NCBI RefSeq assembly: GCF_900230285.1
Contig: NZ_OCNK01000001.1
Span: forward strand, 248,001 to 312,000
From: Blastococcus haudaquaticus
GTDB taxonomy: Bacteria; Actinomycetota; Actinomycetes; Mycobacteriales; Geodermatophilaceae
Length of the DNA: 64,000 bases
Reading direction: 5' to 3'
Of the stretch, positions 42,545-49,305 are shown in pieces (position 1 is the first letter of the stretch; each line of letters starts with the position of its first letter). Under the pieces are notes generated by a model. That model was not told where the DNA came from and made no database searches. It saw only the letters and a list, made by a program, of their open reading frames with translations. The position numbers and the translations under genes were made by a program.

Positions 42545-43912
42545 ATGAGTGACGTCCCGTTCGGCTTCGGACCGTCCGACCGCGACCCCGAGCGCCGGGA
42601 ACCCGGCCCCGGGGGCAACCCCGCCGGCGACCCCTTCGGCCTCGGCGCCCTGTTCGGCGGCATCGCCGGCGGCGGCTCGCCGGAGGACGTCATGGGCAAG
42701 ATGCCGCTGTTCGCCGAGCTGCAGAAGCTCATGAACTGGTCCGGCGGCCCGGTGAACTGGGACCTGGCCCGCCAGGGCGCGATCAGCCAGCTCGCCGCGG
42801 GGCACCAGCCGTCGTCGGACGCCGAGCGGACCGCGGTCGCCGAGTCGCTGCGCCTGGCCGACCTCTGGCTGGACCAGGTGACCGAGCTGCCGTCGGGCAT
42901 CGACCGGACGGCGGCCTGGTCGCGGGTCGAGTGGGTCGAGAAGACGCTGCCCGCGTGGGGTGCGCTCATCGACCCGCTGGCGGAGAAGGTGGTCGCGGCG
43001 ATGACCAGCGCGCTGCCCCAGGAGGCCGCGATGGCCTTCGGCCCGGTCGCCGGGATCATGGGCAGGATGGGCGGGCTGATGTTCGGCGCCCAGGTCGGCC
43101 AGGCGCTGGGGAAGCTCGCCGACGAGGTCGTCACCAGCACCGATGTCGGACTGCCGCTCGCGCCGGCGGGGGTCGGCGTGCTCGTGCCGCAGAACGTTGC
43201 TGCCTTCGCGGCCGGCCTCGACCGGCCGGCCGACGAGGTCCGGCTCTTCCTCGCGCTGCGCGAGGCGGCATCCCAGCGGCTCTTCGCGCACGTCCCGTGG
43301 CTGCGGCAGCAGCTGCAGGACGCGGTGCACGCCTACGCCCGCGGGATCACGATCGACCGGGAGGCGATCGAGCGCGGTCTCACCGAGGCGATGTCGGGGA
43401 TGGAGGGGGGCATCGACCCCAGCAACCCGGAAAGCATCCAGCAGCTGCTGGGCAGCGGCGTCCTCGAGCCCGAGGAGACCCCCGAGCAGCACATGGCGCT
43501 GCGCCGCCTCGAGACCCTGCTGGCGCTGGTCGAGGGCTGGGTGGACACCGTCGTCGCCGAGGCCGCGAAGGACCGGCTGCCGGGGCACTCGGCGCTGGCC
43601 GAGACGATGCGGCGGCGTCGGGCCTCCGGCGGGCCCGCCGAGCAGACCTTCGCCACGCTCGTCGGCCTCGAGCTGCGCCCGCGCCGGCTGCGCGACGCGG
43701 CGACCGTCTGGGGCGCCATGACCCAGCAGCACGGGTCGGACGCACGCGACGGGCTGTGGTCGCACCCCGACCTGCTGCCGACGTCCGACGACCTCGACGA
43801 GCCGCTGGACTTCGTGGCACGGCAGGGCCTGGACGACGAGCTGGCCGCGCTCACCGCCGACGACGCGGAGAAGAAGCCGGACGACGACGAGGGCGGGGAG
43901 CGCGAGGGCTGA
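42545..43912 (+). CDS. Zincin-like family protein (DUF2342/Rv3195 type)
   Basis: 455 residues from ATG 42545. A Gly/Pro-rich N-terminus is followed by a mostly helical body with the family stretches GPVNWDLARQGAISQLAAG, EWVEKTLPAWGALIDPL, MGRMGGLMFGAQVGQALGKL and LREAASQRLFAHVPWLRQQL. The family is annotated as zinc-dependent metalloprotease-like, but I find no HExxH anywhere in this sequence. It is divergent from the PDZ protease. The C-terminal 20 residues are acidic. Order matches Rv3194c-Rv3195. Confidence 0.85.
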   Translation: MSDVPFGFGPSDRDPERREPGPGGNPAGDPFGLGALFGGIAGGGSPEDVMGKMPLFAELQKLMNWSGGPVNWDLARQGAISQLAAGHQPSSDAERTAVAESLRLADLWLDQVTELPSGIDRTAAWSRVEWVEKTLPAWGALIDPLAEKVVAAMTSALPQEAAMAFGPVAGIMGRMGGLMFGAQVGQALGKLADEVVTSTDVGLPLAPAGVGVLVPQNVAAFAAGLDRPADEVRLFLALREAASQRLFAHVPWLRQQLQDAVHAYARGITIDREAIERGLTEAMSGMEGGIDPSNPESIQQLLGSGVLEPEETPEQHMALRRLETLLALVEGWVDTVVAEAAKDRLPGHSALAETMRRRRASGGPAEQTFATLVGLELRPRRLRDAATVWGAMTQQHGSDARDGLWSHPDLLPTSDDLDEPLDFVARQGLDDELAALTADDAEKKPDDDEGGEREG

Positions 43913-43970
43913 GAAAGGACCCCCTCCTCCCCACCCCTCGCCAGCTCGGGGCGGTGCCCTGGAGGGGGCC
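43913..43970 (+). repeat. Dispersed hairpin repeat, family A, copy 6
   Basis: The clearest plus-strand copy: GAAAGGACCCCCTCCTCCCC, core ACCCCTCGCCAGCTCGGGGC, closing arm GGAGGGGGCCT. It separates two convergent genes. Confidence 0.8.
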
Positions 43971-44672
43971 TCAGTCCACGAGGTCGGCGGAGTCGCCGTC
44001 GGGCACGGTGCCGTCCGTGGCGGCCAGCTCGACGCCCTCCAGGAAGCCGCGGGCGCGCTCGGCGAGCGGGTAGCGCGCGACCAGCGCCCAGAAGTTGGCG
44101 TCGTGCCCGGGCTCGAGCAGGTGCACCAGCTCGTGGACCAGGACGTAGTCCACGACGTACTCCGGCATCGACCGCAGCCGGCTCGACAACCGGATGCTCC
44201 CGTCCGCCGGCGTGCAGGAGCCCCAGCGGCGGTTCTGGTTGTCCACCCACCGGACGCTGACCGGCTCCGCCAGCCCGTCGAGATGGGCGGCCGACAGCAT
44301 CCGGGCACGGACCATGAGCTCGTCGTCGCCACCCAGCGAGCGGCGGCGGCGCTCCTCGCGCGTCTGCAGCTTCGCGACCATCTGGGCCACCCAGCGCCGC
44401 TCCTCGGCCGGGCTGAAGGCCGCGGGGATGAGGACGACGGTGCGCCCCTTCTCCCGGTAGGCGGTCACCGTCCGACGGCGCCGCGCGCTGCGACGCACCT
44501 CCACGGCGCCGATGTCGCCGGGACCGCCGGTGAGGTCCGGACGCCCCGCGGGGCTCTCGTCCGCCGGTCGCCGGGGCCGGGCAGCGGCCACCGCGCGACC
44601 GACCCGGCCGGTGGAGGACGACGGGTCGATCGGCTCGGGGTACGCGTCAGCGTCGGGAGTCGATCCGGGCAC
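43971..44672 (-). CDS. YgjP/SprT-like M48 metallopeptidase
   Basis: About 233 residues from GTG 44672. The zinc site is YVLVHELVHLLEPGHDANFW (HExxH plus a downstream His) near residue 175, preceded by VSVRWVDNQNRRWGSCTPADGSIRLSSRL, the typical RWGSC segment of the DUF45/YgjP family. The N-terminal 80 residues are Pro/Arg-rich and probably disordered. Family members are associated with DNA-protein crosslink repair or restriction systems, but the role here is unknown. Upstream is the long 44673-45082 gap. Confidence 0.88.
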   Translation of the reverse strand: MPGSTPDADAYPEPIDPSSSTGRVGRAVAAARPRRPADESPAGRPDLTGGPGDIGAVEVRRSARRRRTVTAYREKGRTVVLIPAAFSPAEERRWVAQMVAKLQTREERRRRSLGGDDELMVRARMLSAAHLDGLAEPVSVRWVDNQNRRWGSCTPADGSIRLSSRLRSMPEYVVDYVLVHELVHLLEPGHDANFWALVARYPLAERARGFLEGVELAATDGTVPDGDSADLVD

Positions 44673-45082
44673 GCAGGCACCGTAAGGCACCGCGGGGACA
44701 GCGCGCCTCCGCGAGGGCACCCACTCGGGTGCACGTCGCACGGACGGTGGACACGACCGCCGCTCCACCCGGTGACAAGGGTTGCGCGCCGTGGCCGGTC
44801 CACAGTGTTGATACCGGCGAATCCGCTGGTGGACGGCGCGGGATGCGGTTCCGCCGGGAACTTGTCCCCGGTCGTGTCCCCGGTCCGCGCACAGGGACAC
44901 GCCGAGTGGTCCCCACGCGCTCCACAGAGTTGTCCACAGGCTGTGGGTGGGACGGCCCGGACAGCGGCGACGGGCCGGCCGGCGTCGCCACCGCGGGTCC
45001 CCGCCCGGCTGTCGGCACGGGTAGCGTCCCTGGCCAACGGCGCCCGGCGCGTGCCGAGGCACCCCGAGTTCGAGGAGATTCC
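44673..45082. other. Longest intergenic gap, with DnaA-box-like cluster
   Basis: About 410 bases without a credible gene between the divergent YgjP and zinc-ribbon genes. It holds one exact TTGTCCACA (44930-44938) and several relatives with two mismatches: CGGTCCACA (44796), TTGTCCCCG (44862), TGGTCCCCA (44907) and the minus-strand GTGTCCACC (44746-44756). I see no AT-rich unwinding element and no convincing promoter. Confidence 0.5.
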
Positions 45083-45235
45083 GTGGCGGAGAGCTACAAC
45101 GGCTACTGCGTGAAGTGCAAGGAGAAGCGCGACTTCGACGGCGAGGTCAAGGTCAGCGAGTCCGGCCGCCGCATGGCACAGGGCACCTGCCCGGTCTGCG
45201 GCACCAAGATGAACCGGATCCTCGGCAAGGCCTGA
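45083..45235 (+). CDS. Small zinc-ribbon protein (DUF5679)
   Basis: 50 residues from GTG 45083, with a GAGGAG before it. Two CxxC knuckles, CVKCKEKRDF and CPVCGTKMNRI, form a complete zinc ribbon; the middle KVSESGRRMAQGTC is the family core. It matches Rv3196A. The function is unknown. Downstream are a family A repeat and a strong hairpin. Confidence 0.9.
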   Translation: MAESYNGYCVKCKEKRDFDGEVKVSESGRRMAQGTCPVCGTKMNRILGKA

Positions 45236-45238
45236 CGA

Positions 45239-45300
45239 AGCACCACCCTTCCCCCCACGCCTCGCACGCTCGGCGCGGGACCCTGAAGGGCGGCCGCTCC
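45239..45300 (+). repeat. Dispersed hairpin repeat, family A, copy 7 (diverged)
   Basis: CACCCTTC and GAAGGGCG form the outer stem and the core CGCCTCGCACGCTCGGCGC is preserved. It follows the DUF5679 stop by three bases. Confidence 0.65.
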
Positions 45301-45311
45301 AGCACGTCACC

Positions 45312-45340
45312 ACGGCGGCGCCCCTCAGGGGCGCCGCCGT
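45312..45340 (+). terminator. Hairpin after the zinc-ribbon gene
   Basis: Perfect 13-base arms (45312-45324 and 45328-45340) with loop TCA. Probably ends the DUF5679 transcript. Confidence 0.65.
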
Positions 45341-45403
45341 TCGTCGTCCGGGGGCCTGTGGACGACGGCAGCGGCGGCCGGCCGCCGCTGCGACGCTGCC
45401 CGG

Positions 45404-46534
45404 GTGAGTGACACCGTCCACCCCCTCCTCCCCGTCGCCACCCCTCTCCTGCACGACGGGCACGGCACCGTGCAGGTGGGCGGAGTCGATGCCGCCGACG
45501 GGCTGGTGCTCGGCCCCGACGGTGCCGCGGTCCTGGCCCTGCTGCGCGGCCTGGACGGCCGCCGGGCGCAGCGGACGGTCCTCGGCGACGCCGCCCGCGC
45601 AGGCCTCGATCCCGAGACCGTCGCGCAGGTCCTCGACGGTCTGCGGAACGCCGGCCTCGTCGTCGACCTCGACGCGACGGACCTGCTCGCCTCCGACACC
45701 GGGCCCGCCGCGGCCGCCCGGACCGCGGCGGAGCTGCCGACCGCACTGACCCGGCCCGGCGGCTGGCGGGCCCGACGGCAGGCGGCGGTCGTGGTGGACG
45801 GCGCCACGCGGGTCGGGACCCCGCTGGCGGCGATGCTGGCCGCCAGCGGCGTCGGCCGGGTGACGGTCCGGGACCCCGGCCTCACGGCTGCGGGGGACGC
45901 CGTCGTCGGCGGCCTCACCGCCGAGGACGAGGGACGCCCACGCGCCCTCGCCGCCGCCGACGCGGTCCGCCGGGCCAGCCCGCTCACCGACCTGCGGCCG
46001 CTGCCCACCGATGCGGTCGCCGACCTGGTGGTGCTCGCCCGCCCGTGGGCGGCCTCCGACCCCCTGGTCGCGGGGCTCCAGCGGTCCGGGGTTCCGCACC
46101 TGGTCGCCACCGTCCGGGGGCAGACCGGCGTGGTCGGCCCGCTCGTCGTCCCCGGGGCCACCAGCTGCCTGCACTGCGCCGACCTCCACCGCAGGGACGC
46201 CGACCCGCGCTGGCCCCGCCTGGCCGCACAGCTCACCGCGGCCGAGCCGCCCGCGAGCGGCTCGACGGTCACCTGCCTGCTCACGGCGGCCACGGCAGCT
46301 CTGCAGGTGCTGGCCTTCCTCGACGGCTCGGCGGCACCGGGGGTCCTGGAGGCGACGGTCGAGCTGCGCCCACCGCACAGCGGCCCACGGGTGCGCCGCT
46401 GGCCGCCGCACGCCGGATGCCCGTGCGGGGCAGCCGGGTCCACCACCGCCGGCAACCCGCCCACCCCCGCGAGCGACCCGGTCCCCCCTCCCGCGGGCAC
46501 GGAACGGCCTCGGCAGGGAACAATGGGCGGCTGA
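45404..46534 (+). CDS. E1-like/TOMM cyclodehydratase-type protein, orphan
   Basis: 376 residues from GTG 45404. Residues 30-100 resemble a RiPP-recognition (leader-binding) winged helix: GAAVLALLRGLDGRRAQRTVL, then TVAQVLDGLRNAGLVVDL. Next is a ThiF-like Rossmann domain with VVVDGATRVGTPLAAMLAASGVG and VTVRDPGLT; the ATP-binding residues are poorly kept. The segment VPGATSCLHCADLHRRDADPRWPRL (Cys-x2-Cys with a later CPCG) matches the zinc site of thiazole/oxazole-forming cyclodehydratase C proteins. No YcaO partner or precursor peptide gene is adjacent. It matches Rv3196 by position. The function is unknown. Confidence 0.82.
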   Translation: MSDTVHPLLPVATPLLHDGHGTVQVGGVDAADGLVLGPDGAAVLALLRGLDGRRAQRTVLGDAARAGLDPETVAQVLDGLRNAGLVVDLDATDLLASDTGPAAAARTAAELPTALTRPGGWRARRQAAVVVDGATRVGTPLAAMLAASGVGRVTVRDPGLTAAGDAVVGGLTAEDEGRPRALAAADAVRRASPLTDLRPLPTDAVADLVVLARPWAASDPLVAGLQRSGVPHLVATVRGQTGVVGPLVVPGATSCLHCADLHRRDADPRWPRLAAQLTAAEPPASGSTVTCLLTAATAALQVLAFLDGSAAPGVLEATVELRPPHSGPRVRRWPPHAGCPCGAAGSTTAGNPPTPASDPVPPPAGTERPRQGTMGG

Positions 46535-46606
46535 CCGAGCTCACGAGCTCACCGAGACGACACGGGGCCGCCTGACGGGGGCGCGACCGCCGGCGAGGAG
46601 GAACGC

Positions 46607-47929
46607 GTGAGTGACGACGGACCGGTGATGCCACGAGGCTCGGTCTCCCGGACCGCGCGGCTGGCGTCGCTCCCCCTCGGGGCCGCCGGTCGCGCCACGC
46701 TCGGCCTGGGCAAGCGGCTCTCCGGCCGGGACGCGGATGCTGTCGCCGCGGAGCTGCAGCAGCGCACGGCCGAGCAGCTGTTCGCCGTTCTGGGCCAGCT
46801 CAAGGGCGGGGCGATGAAGCTCGGCCAGACGCTGTCGGTGTTCGAGGCGGCCGTCCCGGAGGAGGTCGCGGCGCCCTATCGCGAGGCGTTGACGAAGCTC
46901 CAGGAGGAAGCCCCGCCGATGCCGGTGCGCACCGTGCACGCGGTTCTGGCCCAGCAGCTCGGCGGCACGTGGCGGACCCGGTTCGCCGAGTTCGACGACC
47001 AGCCGGCGGCCGCGGCCAGCATCGGCCAGGTGCACCGGGCGACGTGGCGCGACGGCCGCGACGTCGCGGTGAAGATCCAGTACCCGGGCGCGGCGACCGC
47101 CCTCATGGCCGACCTCAACCAGCTGGCGCGTTTCGCCCGGCTCTTCGCGGCGCTCTTCCCCGGGATGGACGTCAAGCCGCTGATCGCCGAGCTGAAGGCG
47201 CGGGTCGTCGAGGAGCTGGACTACGGGCTGGAGGCCGACGCCCAGCGCGCGTTCGCCGCCGCCTACGCCGGTGACGAGCAGATCGTCGTCCCGCGGGTGG
47301 TGGCCAGCGCGCCGAAGGTGATCGTCTCGGAGTGGCTGGAGGGGACGCCGCTGTCGCGGATAATCGCCGACGGCACCCGTGAGCAGCGGGACCGCGCCGG
47401 TCACCTGCTGGCCGTCCTGCACTTCTCCGGTCCGCAGCGGGCCGGGATGCTGCACGCCGACCCGCACCCCGGGAACTTCCGGCTGCTGGCCGACGGCCGG
47501 CTCGGCGTCATCGACTTCGGGGCCACCGCCCGGCTGCCCGACGGCCATCCCGAGCCCATCGGCCGGCTGCTGCGCTGGGCCCTGGCCGGCAAGGCGGACG
47601 AGGTGCTGGCCGACCTGCGGGCCGAGGGGTTCGTCCGGCCGAACGTGGAGATCGACGCCCAGGGGGTGCACGACTTCCTGCGCCCGATGCTCGACCCCAT
47701 CGCGCAGCAGCACTTCCACTTCACCCGCGCGTGGATGCAGGAGCAGGCGGCGCGGATCGCCGACCCGCGGTCGGATGCCAGCCGGCTCGGCCGCCAGCTG
47801 AACCTGCCTCCGGCGTACCTGCTCATCCACCGGGTGACGATCGGCTCCATCGGTGTGCTCTGCCAGCTCGACGCGGCGGGCGACTTCCGCGGCGTCCTCG
47901 AGGAATGGCTCCCCGGCTTCGTGGAGTGA
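46607..47929 (+). CDS. ABC1/AarF/UbiB-family atypical kinase
   Basis: 440 residues from GTG 46607 (GAGGAGGAA upstream). UbiB-specific KxGQ in [11 protein letters not shown] (near residue 66), the Ala-rich loop [12 protein letters not shown] that replaces the Gly-rich loop, VAVKIQYPG, ExD in [12 protein letters not shown], catalytic [11 protein letters not shown] and metal site VIDFGA. Family members support quinone biosynthesis through ATPase activity. In mycobacteria the gene is Rv3197, directly before whiB7, and it has been linked to WhiB7-dependent macrolide tolerance. The order is the same here. Confidence 0.93.
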   Translation: MSDDGPVMPRGSVSRTARLASLPLGAAGRATLGLGKRLSGRDADAVAAELQQRTAEQLFAVLGQLKGGAMKLGQTLSVFEAAVPEEVAAPYREALTKLQEEAPPMPVRTVHAVLAQQLGGTWRTRFAEFDDQPAAAASIGQVHRATWRDGRDVAVKIQYPGAATALMADLNQLARFARLFAALFPGMDVKPLIAELKARVVEELDYGLEADAQRAFAAAYAGDEQIVVPRVVASAPKVIVSEWLEGTPLSRIIADGTREQRDRAGHLLAVLHFSGPQRAGMLHADPHPGNFRLLADGRLGVIDFGATARLPDGHPEPIGRLLRWALAGKADEVLADLRAEGFVRPNVEIDAQGVHDFLRPMLDPIAQQHFHFTRAWMQEQAARIADPRSDASRLGRQLNLPPAYLLIHRVTIGSIGVLCQLDAAGDFRGVLEEWLPGFVE

Positions 47930-47934
47930 GAGTC

Positions 47935-48091
47935 GCGGCGAGTGGGACCCGGAGGGTTCCGCGCAGCCGCGACTGACCGTCGTCTGGCTGTGTCGTGCCG
48001 AGTGGGGCCCGGAGGGTCCCGCGATGGCGCGACGGAGGGCTCCGCGCCATCGGGGGACGGCTCCTGGCCGCGGTGTGCTCCGGAGGAGCAC
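47935..48091 (-). repeat. Dispersed 3' element, family B, copy 2
   Basis: On the minus strand it begins 7 bases after the stop of the small gene 48099-48263 with hairpin GTGCTCCTCCGGAGCAC, continues ACCGCGGCCAGGAGCCGTCC, and contains the distal CCCTCCGGGCCCCACTCGGC module twice. It also abuts the 3' end of the ABC1 kinase gene. Confidence 0.8.
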
Positions 48092-48098
48092 AGATCAC

Positions 48099-48263
48099 TC
48101 AGTAGACGGCTGCGCTGGCTCGGGCGGCGCGACGCACCGCACGCTCCGCGCGACGAGCCGCGCGGCGGGCCAGGTAGAGACGACGTGCTCGGGAAGCCGC
48201 TGCGGCCTCCGCCTGCATCTCGCTCATTCTGCTCTGGGCCAGCTCGTGCTCGAGCATGTACAT
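48099..48263 (-). CDS. Small basic helical protein downstream of whiB7
   Basis: 54 residues, MYMLEHELAQSRMSEMQAE followed by a strongly Arg/Ala-rich helix ending ASAAVY. Small proteins starting with this MYxLEHELA pattern are widespread in actinomycetes but have no assigned function. ATG 48263 has GAAGGAA upstream. An in-frame ATG at 48332 overlaps the whiB7 stop (ATGA) and would add 23 residues, so translational coupling to whiB7 is possible. The basic helix could bind nucleic acid or ribosomes; that is a guess. Confidence 0.72.
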   Translation of the reverse strand: MYMLEHELAQSRMSEMQAEAAAASRARRLYLARRAARRAERAVRRAARASAAVY

Positions 48264-48328
48264 GGCAGTTCCTTCGGGACGGGTGCTCAGACCCCTGCCG
48301 AGCGACAGGGGGACGTGCTCGGTGCCGT

Positions 48329-48670
48329 TCATGCGGCGACCACCTTGCGGGGACGGCCCCGCGGACGCTTGCGGGCGATGACGGTGCCGCGTTCGAAGAT
48401 CTCGCCGCCCCAGACACCCCAGGGCTCGGCCCGGTCCAGCGCGCCGGCCAGGCAGGCGGTCCGGATCGGGCACTCGGCACACAGCGCCTTGGCCTGCTCG
48501 AGCAGCGCCGGGCTCTCGGCGAACCACAGCTCCGGGTCCTCGACCCGGCACGGAAGGGGACGCCGCACCGGCGCGGGAGCCAGTGGCGCGGGTCGTCTCG
48601 GCGGGAAGCCCCCGGTCCAGGGGAGCCCGGGTCGGCGGTGGGACGTCGGGCGGTCGATCGTCTGCTGCAC
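48329..48670 (-). CDS. whiB7: WhiB7 transcription regulator
   Basis: 113 residues. Four Fe-S cysteines (PLPCRVEDPELWF, then ALCAECPIRTACLAG), the G-V-W-G-G turn in AEPWGVWGGEIF, and the C-terminal AT-hook RGRPRK that identifies WhiB7. It binds sigma A and AT-rich DNA upstream of -35 elements and activates intrinsic antibiotic resistance. The N-terminal 38 residues are a Pro/Arg-rich extension. Expression is probably controlled by the long leader upstream (48671-49203). Confidence 0.95.
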   Translation of the reverse strand: MQQTIDRPTSHRRPGLPWTGGFPPRRPAPLAPAPVRRPLPCRVEDPELWFAESPALLEQAKALCAECPIRTACLAGALDRAEPWGVWGGEIFERGTVIARKRPRGRPRKVVAA

Positions 48671-48750
48671 TGCCGCTCCTCCTCGTTCTCGTCGTCTGCG
48701 ACGGCCGACGGTGTCCCGCCGACCGGAAGTCGGTGTCGGGAGTCGCGGAC

Positions 48751-48793
48751 AAAGAAGAAGGCCGCGGATCCCGGGGTTCGGGTTCCGCGGCCT
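48751..48793 (-). terminator. Attenuator terminator in the whiB7 leader
   Basis: On the minus strand, stem AGGCCGCGGA/TCCGCGGCCT (48784-48793 with 48759-48768), extended by an inner CCCG/CGGG, is followed by the U-rich tail CTTCTTCTTT. It lies inside the transcribed leader, 80 bases before the whiB7 start, so it can switch whiB7 off. Confidence 0.8.
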
Positions 48794-48814
48794 CGTGGAG
48801 GACCGGTCGAGCGC

Positions 48815-49120
48815 TTAGCTCTGCGGTCTCCTCGAGGAGTGGATCCCGAGGGTGGTGCCGTTGTTGTCGAAGGTCGTGCTCTCGTAGGCCGGGTTCACGA
48901 CGTCGTGGCCGATGGGCCGGCGCGTGGCGGGGCGGAGGCGGAGCGCGATGGCGGCTGCGGGCAGACCCGTCCCCTGGACCGGGGCGAAGGGCGCGGCGAT
49001 GCGCAGTGCCGGGTTCTCGAGGGAACCGGTGCACAGGCCCGGGCCGAAGACCGGGCGCACGTCGAGGCCGCCCGTGCCGAGGAGATCGGCGGGGGCCTTC
49101 GTCCACATGGTGCTGATCAC
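48815..49120 (-). CDS. Leader ORF upstream of whiB7 (attenuation uORF)
   Basis: 101 codons from GTG 49120, with an excellent AAGGAGGGGG ribosome site, to TAA at 48815-48817, only 21 bases before the 5' arm of the leader terminator. The sequence (VISTMWTKAPADLLGTGG at the start, GIHSSRRPQS at the end) has no recognisable domain. In known whiB7/wblC leaders, translation of a uORF decides whether the terminator forms; when antibiotics stall ribosomes, read-through occurs. The length is greater than in the mycobacterial case. Near its end is the palindrome CTCCTCGAGGAG (48828-48839), which could be part of an alternative structure. Confidence 0.7.
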   Translation of the reverse strand: MISTMWTKAPADLLGTGGLDVRPVFGPGLCTGSLENPALRIAAPFAPVQGTGLPAAAIALRLRPATRRPIGHDVVNPAYESTTFDNNGTTLGIHSSRRPQS

Positions 49121-49197
49121 GAGAACCCCCTCCTTCCACGGTGTCGGCCCTGGCTGGACAGCCAGGAGCACGGGGCGTCGAGCTCTTGTGTGCGGGA

Positions 49198-49238
49198 ACA
49201 CTATGACTCCGGCGCGGAGCGGGTCAATCGAATTAACC
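49198..49238 (-). promoter_or_regulatory. whiB7 promoter with AT-rich WhiB7 target
   Basis: Minus strand: -35 TTGACC (49227-49222), 18 bases, -10 TAGTGT (49203-49198). Immediately upstream of the -35 is the AT-rich GGTTAATTCGA (49238-49228), the type of sequence the WhiB7 AT-hook recognises. This supports autoregulation. Confidence 0.7.
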
Positions 49239-49305
49239 GCGACTTCGCCAGGACGTGGACAGCCGTTCGGTCCGCGGCGTCCGAGCGCCGGAGGACCGGG
49301 GCCGC

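Noticed and set aside
44746-44938. A chromosomal origin of replication
   Set aside because: There is no dnaA, dnaN or gyrB nearby, no AT-rich unwinding region and only one exact DnaA box, so oriC is unlikely.
45404-46534. A complete RiPP biosynthetic gene cluster
   Set aside because: Only a single cyclodehydratase-like protein is present, without YcaO, dehydrogenase, precursor peptide or transporter.
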